This document shows, in pieces, positions 8,031-17,411 of a stretch of DNA of 41,615 nt (within the stretch, counting starts at the first letter, position 1; every line of letters begins with the position of its first letter). A model generated the notes under the pieces. The model was given only the letters and a program-made list of their open reading frames with translations, had not been told where the DNA came from and did no database searches. The position numbers and the translations under genes were made by a program. Source of the DNA: a bacterium (GTDB lineage: Bacteria > Cyanobacteriota > Vampirovibrionia > Gastranaerophilales > Gastranaerophilaceae); contig JAGAVG010000047.1 of assembly GCA_017942035.1 (NCBI GenBank), forward strand, positions 1 to 41,615. The letters are read 5' to 3'.

Positions 8031-9691
8031 TAGACGACCTCCGTTGAATTAACCGGTTTTTCCAGAATTTTTTGTGTTCTGTCAAAATTTTCACATACCC
8101 ATTCAATTTTTTCTTTTAACGTCTTAAATTTTTCTTTTCCATAAAGAGTTTCATCAATAACATCAAAAGCTGTTTTACCTTTTGTATTTTCGAAATTAGC
8201 TACTTCTCCTATTTCGTAAACATCAAGAGTACCGCCGTAAGGCTCCATATTTTTTCGTGCAAAATCGAAGTTTTTGCTATTATCATAACAGGAACCGGTC
8301 ATAATTCTTTTTAATCTTTTTGTTGTTACATCATAAGCGACTCCATTTGGATTTACATCGGTAATTTCATTTAATGTGCAGAGAATAAATTGTCTTGTAC
8401 CGCCATCCTTATTTAATTCTAATACGGAATGTCCTGTTGTTCCTGAGCCGGCGAAGAAATCCAAAATTATTCCGTCTTCTTTATCGCATACCATTTTTAC
8501 AAGCTCGCTTACTAAAACAGAACCTTTAGGATTTTTAAAGATTAAGTTTCCATTATCAAAAATTTTGTCTAATTCTTTTTTTGCATTATCGTTTGAATAT
8601 TTGTTATCGTCTAAATATGATAATGTTGTATATGCTTTACGCGTCGCATCAATATATTCAATCTCGTTTTTGCCGTTCTTTTTGCGGCATTTCAAATAGG
8701 ATTTCGTGTATATTCTGTCATTTTTTATGACAAACATTTTTTCTTTCAGGCCCCATTCCACAGCACTTTTTGACCATCTCCAAACCCAGTCGGTAACTCC
8801 ATGCTGTCCGGCATGTCTTTGTTCCATTATCTCTTTACTGCCGCCCGGATAAAATTTCTTTCCGTCAATTTCTATTTCATAATCCATAGAAGTATTATAT
8901 TGTAATGAATTATAATCCAATGTCTGTGTAAGTTTATATTTGCCTCTTGTGGAAACAAATTCATCTTCAAATTCATATTTATCCAAACTTTCGTCGGATT
9001 TTTCTTCAAGGGCAAATTTTATATCATCAGATTTTGTATATGCTAGAATATAATCATTGTTTTTGGCAATCGTCTGTGTCGATTTCCCGCCTTTTTTGGT
9101 TATTCTTGGAAGATTAAATAAGAATTTTGATTCATCAAAGACTTCATCAAATAAACATTTAACGTAAGCTTGATTTCTGTCATCAATACTGCAAAAAATT
9201 ACCCCCTCATTTGACAATAGCTGTTTTGCCAAAATCAGACGCGGATATAACATTGAAAGTAAATTATCTCTTGTGAGTTCATTATCATAATTTGTCTGAG
9301 CAAACTGCCCCATTTTATCTTTACCATAAGGAGGATCAATATAAATAACATCAATTCTTCCGCGATATTCTATTAACAGGTTTAATAAGGCATCATAATT
9401 ATCTCCGATAATAAGCTTGTGAATAACTCCGCCTTTACCATCAGAAAAACTTAAATATTCGTTCTTTTTAAAATACTTTATTGTGTTTCCTTTTTTCTCA
9501 AGTCTTTTATCAAAGTGAAAGCCCGTTCTTTTGTAAGTTGTTCCTAATTCTGCAATGGCAATAGCCTCTTCCGCATTATCAGAACCCTCAATCAATTTTT
9601 TTAGCAGCTTTGCATTTGTTGCTTCTATAATTTTATCATTTAAACGTCTGTCTATCTCTGCAATAAGGTCTTCCTTAATCTTATTCAACAT
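8030..9691 (-). CDS. mod: Type III adenine-N6 methyltransferase, Mod subunit
   Basis: This is a 553-residue beta-class DNA methyltransferase. The catalytic DPPY motif is at 119-122 (VIYIDPPYGKDK) and the SAM-binding motif DFFAGSGTTGHS lies near residue 410; DPPY before FxGxG is the beta order seen in type III Mod proteins. It modifies the recognition sequence and supplies specificity to the restriction complex; the variable middle (about 180-370) would hold the target recognition domain. It is the first gene of a two-gene mod-res operon inserted among housekeeping genes. No simple-sequence repeats of the kind that make some mod genes phase-variable are visible in the 5' part. Confidence 0.93.
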   Translation of the reverse strand: MLNKIKEDLIAEIDRRLNDKIIEATNAKLLKKLIEGSDNAEEAIAIAELGTTYKRTGFHFDKRLEKKGNTIKYFKKNEYLSFSDGKGGVIHKLIIGDNYDALLNLLIEYRGRIDVIYIDPPYGKDKMGQFAQTNYDNELTRDNLLSMLYPRLILAKQLLSNEGVIFCSIDDRNQAYVKCLFDEVFDESKFLFNLPRITKKGGKSTQTIAKNNDYILAYTKSDDIKFALEEKSDESLDKYEFEDEFVSTRGKYKLTQTLDYNSLQYNTSMDYEIEIDGKKFYPGGSKEIMEQRHAGQHGVTDWVWRWSKSAVEWGLKEKMFVIKNDRIYTKSYLKCRKKNGKNEIEYIDATRKAYTTLSYLDDNKYSNDNAKKELDKIFDNGNLIFKNPKGSVLVSELVKMVCDKEDGIILDFFAGSGTTGHSVLELNKDGGTRQFILCTLNEITDVNPNGVAYDVTTKRLKRIMTGSCYDNSKNFDFARKNMEPYGGTLDVYEIGEVANFENTKGKTAFDVIDETLYGKEKFKTLKEKIEWVCENFDRTQKILEKPVNSTEVV

Positions 9692-9787
9692 AATCTCTAA
9701 TCCCTCACCGGCAAAATATTAATCTTCAAAAATATTCTGTCTCTTTATCACTACATTTCACGGTAATATCGTATACTGTAGAATTAA

Positions 9788-11254
9788 TTAAATTTCTTCT
9801 ACAATTTCCAATTTACAATTTGAACCAATTTCTTCTCTTGCAAGAACTGTGATATCATTTACAAAATGCACAAGCAAATTAAACAAAATCTGTCTATACT
9901 CCATTGGTACAATAAGTATAGGAAGCGCCAGTTCATTTTCATCAAGAATTTTTACAAACTTTTTGGCAAGTCTTTCGGCAAAAGAGGCATCAATTTTTAC
10001 TATAGCACCAGATTCATCTATTGATGGAAGGACTTTTTCAAGTGTTTTATCCGAAAGTTCCAAAGCTGTAAGCGTATTTGTTTCATCTGTATATTTTGAA
10101 CATATTGAACGCGACAGGGAAAGTCTGATTTTATTCAGTAAATCCTCTCTCGTCGAATCATCAGCAAAATCGTTCAGTTTTGAAAAAATAAATGTAATAT
10201 CTTTTATCGAAACCCTTTCGGTTATCAAACTCGTCAGAATATATCTTAAATCTGCAAAAGATATCGTATCAGGAACAAGATTTTCAATCAAAAACGGATT
10301 GCTGTTTTCCACAATTTCACAATATTTTAAAAGAGTATTGTAATCAAATAGTTCATCTGCATATCTTACAGAAATAAAATTAATAGCCCTCGTAATATAT
10401 TGAACTGCAGACATCCCATTTACCCAGTAATCTTTTGTACAGTTTTTGTCAACCCATACAATTTCACGTCCTGTAATACTGTCTACATCATATATTGCGT
10501 CTTTCATTTTTTTATCAAAATGCAATTCATCAGCAAAAAACATCTCATGAGTCGGATAAACAGTTGATTTAAAGACCTCAACACCTCTTACATCAATTTC
10601 AAATTCATAAGCACCCAAAATCTCAGAATCGAGAATTCTTAACGGCGGTATTATATAACCGTACTCATCAACTGCATTATAACGCATTTTGACAAGCTCC
10701 GGAAATAAATTTTCTGATTCTTCGCTATCGGTATCAATAATCGGAATAAGCTCTTCACTCACCTTCAAGCATAAATCATCAACACCCAATCTGTCATACA
10801 AAACATTTGAATTTGACATGTTTGCGAGTTCTTTTTTCAAATTCTCAAACTCTTTTAAGCTTGAAGAAATTTTATCATTATATTCTTTTCTGCCGACTGA
10901 TGCCGGATCTTCAACATCAATCGCTGATTTTATACGGGCAATCTTCTTTTTTTGATCTTTTATTTTGTCAATCAATTCAATACATTTTTCATACGGCGTC
11001 ATTTCAGGGGAAAGCATCTTCTCAATAGGATTTCGAACAGTTCCCCAACTCATAATATCACTGCTGTCAGAATCTTTTGACATGTCCTCTTCAATCATAA
11101 ATATACAATTGAACATAAGTTTATCATCGGCTTCAACTTCGGTCATGCTGTATAATTCCCAGCCATTCATTGACATCTCGTTTAAAAGATTTTGTAAAGC
11201 CTGCGTGTCATCAGACGGACAGCTTTTTATTATATATTTCATTTTTTTTGACAT
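9788..11254 (-). CDS. Soluble FlhA C-terminal-domain-like protein
   Basis: This is a 488-residue protein with no membrane segment. Residues 5-55 (KYIIKSC...NGWELYSM) resemble the small DUF4177 domain, and 90-150 look like a coiled coil. Residues about 155-488 follow the cytoplasmic C-terminal domain of FlhA/SctV export-gate proteins: LGVDDLCLKVSEELIPIID, EYGYIIPPLRILDSE, REIVWVDKN, NPFLIENLVPD, SIKDITFIFSKL, LSRSICSKY and a C-terminal PILIVPMEYRQIL. The roughly 300-residue FlhA membrane domain is absent, so it cannot be an export gate itself. The start codon overlaps the uridine phosphorylase stop (TAATG), and the gene ends the bamA-skp-udp run. No flagellar or type III secretion gene is in the window. 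Function is unknown; a scaffold or substrate-docking role is a guess. Confidence 0.72.
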   Translation of the reverse strand: MSKKMKYIIKSCPSDDTQALQNLLNEMSMNGWELYSMTEVEADDKLMFNCIFMIEEDMSKDSDSSDIMSWGTVRNPIEKMLSPEMTPYEKCIELIDKIKDQKKKIARIKSAIDVEDPASVGRKEYNDKISSSLKEFENLKKELANMSNSNVLYDRLGVDDLCLKVSEELIPIIDTDSEESENLFPELVKMRYNAVDEYGYIIPPLRILDSEILGAYEFEIDVRGVEVFKSTVYPTHEMFFADELHFDKKMKDAIYDVDSITGREIVWVDKNCTKDYWVNGMSAVQYITRAINFISVRYADELFDYNTLLKYCEIVENSNPFLIENLVPDTISFADLRYILTSLITERVSIKDITFIFSKLNDFADDSTREDLLNKIRLSLSRSICSKYTDETNTLTALELSDKTLEKVLPSIDESGAIVKIDASFAERLAKKFVKILDENELALPILIVPMEYRQILFNLLVHFVNDITVLAREEIGSNCKLEIVEEI

Positions 11255-12021
11255 TATTTGTTATTCCTCATAAGAATTTTTATTGCTTCAATCCCTACTT
11301 TTATTGCCATATCCGTATCATGAACAACAGGATTATCAAGATTTAACTTTTCTCTTTCCTGATTTGCAACGGCTAAAAATACGGAGCCAACCTTAACTTT
11401 TCTGTAACTACCGGCAACAAAAAGCGCCGCAGATTCCATTTCTGAGGCTAGACAGCCAAGCTTTTTCCATGCTTCCCATTTGTTTTGAAGTTCGTAATTC
11501 ACCGGCATCAACTCAGGATTATGCTGGCCATAGAAAGAATCTTTGCACTGAACAATACCGGTATGAGAATTACAATTCAAATTTTTGGCCGCTTCATTTA
11601 AGGCATTAACTATCTCAAAATTAGCAACCGCCGGAAATTCAAGCGGAGCATACTCCCTGGAAGTGCCCTCCATACGAATTGCACCGGTTGCAATAACAAT
11701 ATCACCGCCTTTTACATCAACGTCAATTCCGCCGCAGGTTCCAACTCTTATAAAAGTTTCTGCACCGACATTTGTAAGTTCTTCCAACGCAATAGATGCG
11801 GAAGGCCCGCCGATACCGGTTGAAGTAACGCTGACTTTTTCTCCGTTTAAATAGCCGGTGTAGGTTGTGTATTCACGCTTATCTGCAACTAACTTAGCAT
11901 CATCAAAATATGCCGCAATTTTTTCGCAACGTTTCGGATCCCCCGGCAAGATGACGTATTTACCTACATCACCGGCTTTTAAACCAATATGATATTGTGT
12001 TCCATCCTGAGAATATTTCAT
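11254..12021 (-). CDS. udp: Uridine phosphorylase
   Basis: This is a 255-residue member of the nucleoside phosphorylase family I (PNP/UDP). The phosphate-binding [15 protein letters not shown] (22-36), RVGTCGGI and the ribose-binding SEMESAALF are all present. The length and the QYHIGL start fit uridine phosphorylase, which splits uridine to uracil and ribose-1-phosphate in pyrimidine salvage. It lies 13 bases after the skp-like gene, and its stop overlaps the next start, so it is probably cotranscribed with the outer-membrane genes. Another nucleoside specificity is possible but less likely. Confidence 0.9.
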   Translation of the reverse strand: MKYSQDGTQYHIGLKAGDVGKYVILPGDPKRCEKIAAYFDDAKLVADKREYTTYTGYLNGEKVSVTSTGIGGPSASIALEELTNVGAETFIRVGTCGGIDVDVKGGDIVIATGAIRMEGTSREYAPLEFPAVANFEIVNALNEAAKNLNCNSHTGIVQCKDSFYGQHNPELMPVNYELQNKWEAWKKLGCLASEMESAALFVAGSYRKVKVGSVFLAVANQEREKLNLDNPVVHDTDMAIKVGIEAIKILMRNNK

Positions 12022-12034
12022 ATTGTCTCCAATA

Positions 12035-12490
12035 CTATTTCATCAATTTTAATTTTTGGATAACTTGATCGCTAACATCAACGCCGCCTACAAAAATTAC
12101 TCTGTAGTCAAGGATAGCATCAAGTTTTTGTTCAACAAGCACCTGTCTTGTTGCAGCTTGAATTTTGTTATAAACAAGTTCGTCTTTTTGCATTTTTAAT
12201 TTTGCAAGTGCTTCTTGTTTTGCTTTAAATTCTCTGGCTGTCATATCTTCAAAATTCTGTTTTTTCAACGGTGTATCTAAAGCTTTGTATTGTTTTTCTT
12301 TATCAACCATATACTGTTGAAGTTCAAGACTTTTAGCATCAATTTCTTTGATTGCCTGCTGAGCAAGCGGATAATTTTCCTGAACCTTTCCATAATCAAT
12401 ATAGCCAATAGCTGCGGCATTAGCCTTTCCTGCAAATGCCAAAATTATACCTGCTGTTAATGCTAATGTTTTTAAAGCTGTTTTTTTCAT
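12035..12490 (-). CDS. OmpH/Skp-family periplasmic protein
   Basis: This 151-residue protein starts with a clear signal peptide ([20 protein letters not shown], predicted cut after ANA at about 25). The mature part begins [14 protein letters not shown], the Skp start block (usually IGYVDxxKV), and continues as a long charged coiled coil before a short C-terminal strand region ([17 protein letters not shown]). Skp trimers hold unfolded outer-membrane proteins in the periplasm. Its place 20 bp downstream of bamA is the common arrangement. Confidence 0.87.
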   Translation of the reverse strand: MKKTALKTLALTAGIILAFAGKANAAAIGYIDYGKVQENYPLAQQAIKEIDAKSLELQQYMVDKEKQYKALDTPLKKQNFEDMTAREFKAKQEALAKLKMQKDELVYNKIQAATRQVLVEQKLDAILDYRVIFVGGVDVSDQVIQKLKLMK

Positions 12491-12510
12491 AATACCTCCT
12501 ATTTATAAAC

Positions 12511-14478
12511 TTAGTAAATCATATCACCAACGCCGAATGTAAAGTATCCGCAATCACTTCCGTTTCTGCCGGTACGAGTAAGCGGAAGACCATAGTCAAT
12601 AGACAGAGGACCCATACCCGGAACATATACTTTCAAGCCGACACCAACTGATATACCGTATTCCGGACGGTCATACACAACATTTGTAATTGTTCCGTTA
12701 AAGATTTTACCGGCATCAGCCCAAACTGTAAACCTTAAATTATTCAGGAAGTTAATTTTAGTTCTATCCAAGAATGGTATAGGAGTAGCAAATTCGGCTG
12801 ATCCCATAATAAACGCATCACCGGTACCGATTCCGCTCATCTTATAACCTCTTACTGTATAAGGGCCGCCTAAGCGATAAGCCATAACTTCAGGCATATT
12901 ATCACCATGAATTTTTCCGCCGCCCTTAGCTGTAAATGACAAAGATGATTTCTTACCAACCGGAATATATTGTTTAACCATACCGGTTAATTTACCGTGA
13001 GTTTTGTCAAATCCGTTCAGTCCAAATTCTTCATCAAATCTTAAGTTAGCAAGAGTTCCCTTTCTTGTAACTGTCGCACTGTTTCTGGTATCGTAAATTA
13101 AAGAAGGACTGAGCGATAAGAACAATCCGCCTTCTAACTGTTTTGCACGCTCTGAAATCGGTACATGGCTTGCATTATACAGTGAGAAAATTTTGTTATA
13201 ATCACCTTCTTTTACGCTGATATTTTCAACACCAAGAGAAAGTGAAGAGGTGAAATTTCTGCTTTTTTCAAATCTGTGAGCAAGCGTAACTTCGCCTCCG
13301 ATACGTCTTTCAATAGCCAGAGGAACTTGATAAGATCCGAAATCACGATAGAAAATTTTACTCATTAAAGAGGTATCAGCATTAAGAAAATGAGGTTCAT
13401 AGAAACTCAATTCAGCCTGCAAATTCATTCTTCTCTTGATTGAAGCGTCATTAAGAATTACACCGGTACCGGCTAATCCGTTCAAAGATAGGCGCTGATT
13501 CATTCCGCGGAAATTGTTATCCGAAATCCCCAAAGATCCGAACACACCGGTTACGGAGTCGATACCGCCGCCGATTGAAACGCTTGCCGTTCTCTGCTCT
13601 TCAACTTTTATTGTGATGTCGTAAGCATCTTCAACATCAAGGCTCGGTTCAATTTCTCTTGTAACATCTTTAAATGCCTGAGTTGCGTAAAGTCTGACCA
13701 AATCTTCTTTTAAAATATTTTCATTATACACTGATCCGGGTTCTGTCAAAATATTACGTTCGATAACAAAATCCTTTGTTTTTTCGTTGCCGGCAATCAT
13801 AATTTTATCGACAATACCTTCTTTTATCGTAATATTAACCGTTCCGTCCGGATCATCATTAACTGAATCTACTCTGGAAAGTACATAACCTTTTGAGGTA
13901 TATAAATCTTGAATTTGCGCAATAGCCTCGTTTAATTCTCCGATATTCTGAGGCTTGCCGCGCATTGGCATTAAAATATTCATTATTTCTTCTGTCGTAA
14001 CAACAGTATTTCCTTCTACCGTAAAATCAGTTATAGGAGCATTTTCCTGAAGCATAATTTTTATTGTAACAGTACCATCTTCATTCGGAACAGGAATAGC
14101 TTTCATGCTGTCAGTAAAGAAACCCAATTGATAAATCGCCTTCAAATCCATTTGCAAAAGGTCTCGATCGTATTCGCCGCCTCTTTGAAGGTTCATTTTT
14201 TGCATTATTATGGCTGGGTCAACAGTGTTTGTACCAAGAATTTGAACATCTTTAATCTTTCTTTTTTCGGCACTATTGGAAACTTCCGCACTCTGAGAAT
14301 ATGTGTCTGTTGTATAATAATTTTGGCTGTCTTCGCCAAACTGGGTTGCGGAAGGAGCCTGAACAACTTCCGAAAATTCTTCATTCCAAAAATCGCCGAG
14401 CGCCCATGCCTTTATCGGCGTGGATACCAGCATTGCAGCGGTTATAATAGCTAAACCTATCTTACTTAACGATTTCAA
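12511..14478 (-). CDS. bamA: Outer-membrane assembly factor BamA/Omp85
   Basis: This is a 655-residue Omp85 protein that inserts beta-barrel proteins into the outer membrane. A signal peptide covers about 1-26 (ending IKAWA). Three POTRA-type repeats are visible: from about 74 (IKDVQILGTNTVDP), about 148 (ITDFTVEGNTVVTTEEI) and about 229 (DKIMIAGNEKTKDFVI). The C-terminal barrel (about 300-655) has the VRGY loop motif (GPYTVRGYKMSG) and ends in an aromatic residue (GDMIY). Three POTRA domains rather than five match cyanobacterial Omp85 and support the suggested lineage. It is followed by the skp-like gene. Confidence 0.93.
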   Translation of the reverse strand: MKSLSKIGLAIITAAMLVSTPIKAWALGDFWNEEFSEVVQAPSATQFGEDSQNYYTTDTYSQSAEVSNSAEKRKIKDVQILGTNTVDPAIIMQKMNLQRGGEYDRDLLQMDLKAIYQLGFFTDSMKAIPVPNEDGTVTIKIMLQENAPITDFTVEGNTVVTTEEIMNILMPMRGKPQNIGELNEAIAQIQDLYTSKGYVLSRVDSVNDDPDGTVNITIKEGIVDKIMIAGNEKTKDFVIERNILTEPGSVYNENILKEDLVRLYATQAFKDVTREIEPSLDVEDAYDITIKVEEQRTASVSIGGGIDSVTGVFGSLGISDNNFRGMNQRLSLNGLAGTGVILNDASIKRRMNLQAELSFYEPHFLNADTSLMSKIFYRDFGSYQVPLAIERRIGGEVTLAHRFEKSRNFTSSLSLGVENISVKEGDYNKIFSLYNASHVPISERAKQLEGGLFLSLSPSLIYDTRNSATVTRKGTLANLRFDEEFGLNGFDKTHGKLTGMVKQYIPVGKKSSLSFTAKGGGKIHGDNMPEVMAYRLGGPYTVRGYKMSGIGTGDAFIMGSAEFATPIPFLDRTKINFLNNLRFTVWADAGKIFNGTITNVVYDRPEYGISVGVGLKVYVPGMGPLSIDYGLPLTRTGRNGSDCGYFTFGVGDMIY

Positions 14479-14581
14479 GAAATATTGTCCTTAAAAGTTT
14501 ATATACTCTTCCAAAAATATTATATCATAAATTTTCAAAAAAGGAAACAAAAATTTAACATTTCAAATTACAATTCTAAAA

Positions 14582-15394
14582 CTAATCACAACTTGACTTT
14601 TTATACACATCATTTTTCGAGATATTGTAAAGCGAAGAAAGGATAACCGAAATATCTTTTGAGCTAAAATTTTTCTTTTTCAAAATCTGTATTTTGCTTT
14701 CAATGTCAATATTTTCAGCAATATCAGGGGTTCTAAAAACAATCCCGACGATTTCACCTTTTAAGACGTTATTCTGAAAATATTCGATAACCTCAGCGGC
14801 ACTGCCCTCCACAACTTCTTCAAAAACTTTCGTCAACTCGCGCCCTACAGCAACACGACATGACGGATTGAATTCTTTAATGAGATTAAGCGTATTCATT
14901 ATGCGGTTAGGAGATTCATAAAAAACGATATCAGTGTTTTTATAACGCTCAAGCAAAGCTTCAATCTGCCCTTTTATACGCGGCAAAAAACCGGCAAAGA
15001 AGAAATCTTCACCCTCTCTTGCAACTTGAGACAAAAATGTTGCAACAGCATTAGCACCCGCCAAAGCCGTAATTTTAAACCCTTTTTCCCTTAGTTCTTT
15101 AACTAAAACCGCGCCCGGGTCGCAAAAAAGAGGAGTTCCTGCATCTGAAACCAATGCAATTTTTTTACCTTCCTCCAGCAAGTTCACAAACATGGAAAGC
15201 CGCTCTTTTTCATTAAACTTATGATAGGAAACACATTTTGTTCCGATGTTAAATTGATTTAGAAGTTTTTGAGTAACTCTGATATCTTCACACGCAATCA
15301 CATCGACTGATGATAAGATTTCCAGCGCCCTTTGAGTTATATCACCCAGATTCCCGATAGGTGTCGGTACTATGTACAAATCAAATTCTCTCAT
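14582..15394 (-). CDS. rsmI: 16S rRNA 2'-O-methyltransferase (C1402)
   Basis: This 270-residue protein is an RsmI-type SAM methyltransferase that methylates the ribose of C1402 in the 16S rRNA decoding site. Family motifs are LYIVPTPIGNLGDIT at 6-20, VIACEDIR, SDAGTPLFCDPG and FYESPNR. The N-terminal and C-terminal lobes are complete, and the length is normal. Its ATG overlaps the stop of the upstream regulator (ATGA, 15391-15394), so the two are translationally coupled. Confidence 0.94.
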   Translation of the reverse strand: MREFDLYIVPTPIGNLGDITQRALEILSSVDVIACEDIRVTQKLLNQFNIGTKCVSYHKFNEKERLSMFVNLLEEGKKIALVSDAGTPLFCDPGAVLVKELREKGFKITALAGANAVATFLSQVAREGEDFFFAGFLPRIKGQIEALLERYKNTDIVFYESPNRIMNTLNLIKEFNPSCRVAVGRELTKVFEEVVEGSAAEVIEYFQNNVLKGEIVGIVFRTPDIAENIDIESKIQILKKKNFSSKDISVILSSLYNISKNDVYKKSSCD

Positions 15395-16086
15395 AAATTC
15401 AGCTTATAGCCGCCCCCATAAATAGTTTCGATATATTTTTTTCCTTCAGAAATCTTTCCGAGCTTTGTTCTCAAATGTTTTATATGAACTCTTATTGTTT
15501 CAATATCGTCATCCGGCGAATAGCCCCAAATATCCTTCAAAAGCTGGGATGTCGTAACCATATTCCCATGATTTTGAAACAAAAGATTAAAAATATCAAA
15601 TTCAATCGGGGTTAATTTGGCCTGTTTTTCGCCGATTTTTACGGAATACAATTCCGGCAAAAGAGTAATTTCGCCCAGTGTTAAAATTTCCCGTGTGGAT
15701 GCAGATTTAGGAATTTGTCCGGAACGTTTCAAAAGCGCTCTTATTCTTACCGACAATTCATCCATTTCAAACGGCTTTACAAGGTAATCATCTACCCCGA
15801 TATCAAACCCTTTAACCTTATCTGTAATTTGAGACAATGCTGTCAGCATTAATATCGGAATATCCTTTGTTTCCTCATTTTTTCTGATACGCTGAGCGGT
15901 TGTAAAACCATCAACCTCCGGCATCATAACATCAAGCACCACAACCGCCGGCATTTCCTGTTTACACAATGCAAACCCTTTAACTCCGTCATAGGCCTGT
16001 ATTACTTCATATCCGGACAATTCCAGATTAACTTTTATTAATTCATTTATTGCTAAGTCATCATCTATTATCAATATTTTGTTCAT
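15391..16086 (-). CDS. OmpR-family response regulator
   Basis: This is a 231-residue two-component regulator. The receiver domain (1-120) has the acidic pocket D8-D10, phospho-acceptor D52 (VVLDVMMPEVDG), T82 and K104 (DYLVKPF). The C-terminal winged helix (about 130-231) contains LTPIEFDIFNLL and WGYSPDDDIETIRVHIKHLR, the latter close to cyanobacterial Rpa/Nbl-type regulators. No histidine kinase gene is adjacent, so the partner is elsewhere. It is the first gene of a leftward cluster (regulator, rsmI, then bamA). Target genes cannot be inferred. Confidence 0.93.
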   Translation of the reverse strand: MNKILIIDDDLAINELIKVNLELSGYEVIQAYDGVKGFALCKQEMPAVVVLDVMMPEVDGFTTAQRIRKNEETKDIPILMLTALSQITDKVKGFDIGVDDYLVKPFEMDELSVRIRALLKRSGQIPKSASTREILTLGEITLLPELYSVKIGEKQAKLTPIEFDIFNLLFQNHGNMVTTSQLLKDIWGYSPDDDIETIRVHIKHLRTKLGKISEGKKYIETIYGGGYKLNL

Positions 16087-16304
16087 AAGTCCATTTTATA
16101 AACAACAAAAACAATAATAAAGGATTTATGAAACATTTCTTAATATTTTAAAAAATAAAATATTGTCAATATTACATTACTTTAGAGGGTTTTAGTTGTA
16201 AAAAAATGTAAAAATAATTTTTTTAAGTGTAAAAAATACAAACTTTTTGATTTTTATTGTAATATATAATTGCAAAACTTTTGTAGTAGAAAATATACAT
16301 TTAT

Positions 16305-16319
16305 AGGAGGCACATGAAT
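16305..16319 (+). promoter_or_regulatory. Ribosome binding site that selects the TTG start of speD
   Basis: AGGAGG at 16305-16310 sits 8 bases before TTG at 16319. An ATG at 16314 is only 3 bases from it and opens just ATG AAT TGG CAG TAA in another frame. The spacing therefore supports TTG as the speD start, with the four-codon frame overlapping it. Confidence 0.6.
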
Positions 16320-16774
16320 TGGCAGTAACTTCACCTTTTAACGCAATCCGTGAAAACGGCAAAAAAGAAATCCACTTAGGACAACATGTCCTGGCAGAAT
16401 TTTTTGAATGTGATCCAAACACATTAAACAGTATTGACAAGATTGAAAAATATATGGTTGATGCAGCACTTGAATGCGGTGCAACTATTGTTCAAAAATG
16501 TTTTCACATGTTTAATCCGTATGGAGTTTCCGGGGTAGTAATCATATCAGAAAGCCACCTTGCAATCCATACATGGCCGGAATTAGGATATGCGGCAGTT
16601 GATTTGTTTACCTGCGGTGATAAATGTGACCCGAAAATTTCTTATGAATTTTTAAAGAAAAAGTTTAATTCAAGAAAAGCTACCTTCTCTGAATTAAAAA
16701 GAGGAATCATTGACGAAGAAACCCTCAAAGTTGCAGAAAAACCATTTGAATTAATGCAGCAATTTGAAGATTAA
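16319..16774 (+). CDS. speD: S-adenosylmethionine decarboxylase proenzyme
   Basis: This is a 151-residue prokaryotic AdoMet decarboxylase. The proenzyme self-cleaves to make a pyruvoyl group; the cleavage block [13 protein letters not shown] (76-88) places the pyruvoyl serine at S79, with H84 and C99 as the expected catalytic partners. The product, decarboxylated SAM, supplies the aminopropyl group for spermidine synthesis. The start is TTG at 16319; no in-frame ATG fits the N-terminus, and the binding site is well spaced. No spermidine synthase gene is adjacent. It is divergent from the regulator gene, with a 232-bp AT-rich gap holding a TATAAT box at 16265-16270, and it ends before a strong terminator. 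Confidence 0.93.
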   Translation: MAVTSPFNAIRENGKKEIHLGQHVLAEFFECDPNTLNSIDKIEKYMVDAALECGATIVQKCFHMFNPYGVSGVVIISESHLAIHTWPELGYAAVDLFTCGDKCDPKISYEFLKKKFNSRKATFSELKRGIIDEETLKVAEKPFELMQQFED

Positions 16775-16800
16775 TTTTAAGAAAATAAAATTTACTTAAT

Positions 16801-16832
16801 AAAAAAGATACCATTCATCCGGTATCTTTTTT
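16801..16832 (+). terminator. Rho-independent terminator after speD
   Basis: The stem AAAAAAGATACC / GGTATCTTTTTT with an 8-base loop ends in a T run, 26 bases after the speD stop. It looks bidirectional by symmetry, but only speD needs it. Confidence 0.85.
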
Positions 16833-16920
16833 ATGTTAATTCATGTAAAAAATTTGACAAATTACATGACACAATTTTTTGCTTGTCATATCATGAAAAT
16901 GTAAATGGGGGTAAGAAAAG

Positions 16921-17406
16921 TTGGAAGACACCGTTGTTTTAAGAAAATCAAACTTTGATATAACTTCAAGAAGTGCATTTTCAAAAGAAGATGGAACTTT
17001 TACATCCAGATCTTTTGCAGCACTGCTTGCAAAGAATGTTATTCCGTATTCTCACAAAAAAATAGCAAACAATTACATTATCATAAAAAGAGTATTTAAA
17101 TTTCAAGCCGTAATGAGCAGAATTACAAATACTGAAAAAGCTTTGCTTAATAAATATGACTTCAACACCCTTGAATTTACAACCGTAAAGCAAATGTATG
17201 AAGAACTCGGACTTTTGCAGAAGTGGTCGTTCTCTGAAGATGAAAAATTACGTAAAGACTCTGATGAGATTTTAGAAATAAGAGTAAAAGAGCTTAAATA
17301 TATTGATGCAACAAGATATGCAAGCATTTCAAACGAAATTTACAAAGGATACATCGCGCTGGAAAATTATCTTGAAGAAATCAGCAAATACCCTCTTGAA
17401 ATCTAA
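16921..17406 (+). CDS. Conserved-looking hypothetical protein
   Basis: This is a 161-residue soluble protein that I do not recognise. It appears to start at TTG (16921), as speD does, with ATGGGGGT about 10 bases upstream as a purine-rich binding site. The N-terminal third is Ser/Thr-rich (SNFDITSRSAFSKEDGTFTS), followed by basic IIIKRVFKFQAVMSRI and then charged helices (FSEDEKLRKDSDEILEIRVKEL). There is no signal peptide or membrane segment. It lies 146 bp after speD past a terminator, so it likely has its own promoter, and converges on recF with a 5-bp gap. Codon use matches its neighbours. Confidence 0.65.
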   Translation: MEDTVVLRKSNFDITSRSAFSKEDGTFTSRSFAALLAKNVIPYSHKKIANNYIIIKRVFKFQAVMSRITNTEKALLNKYDFNTLEFTTVKQMYEELGLLQKWSFSEDEKLRKDSDEILEIRVKELKYIDATRYASISNEIYKGYIALENYLEEISKYPLEI

Positions 17407-17411
17407 TATTT

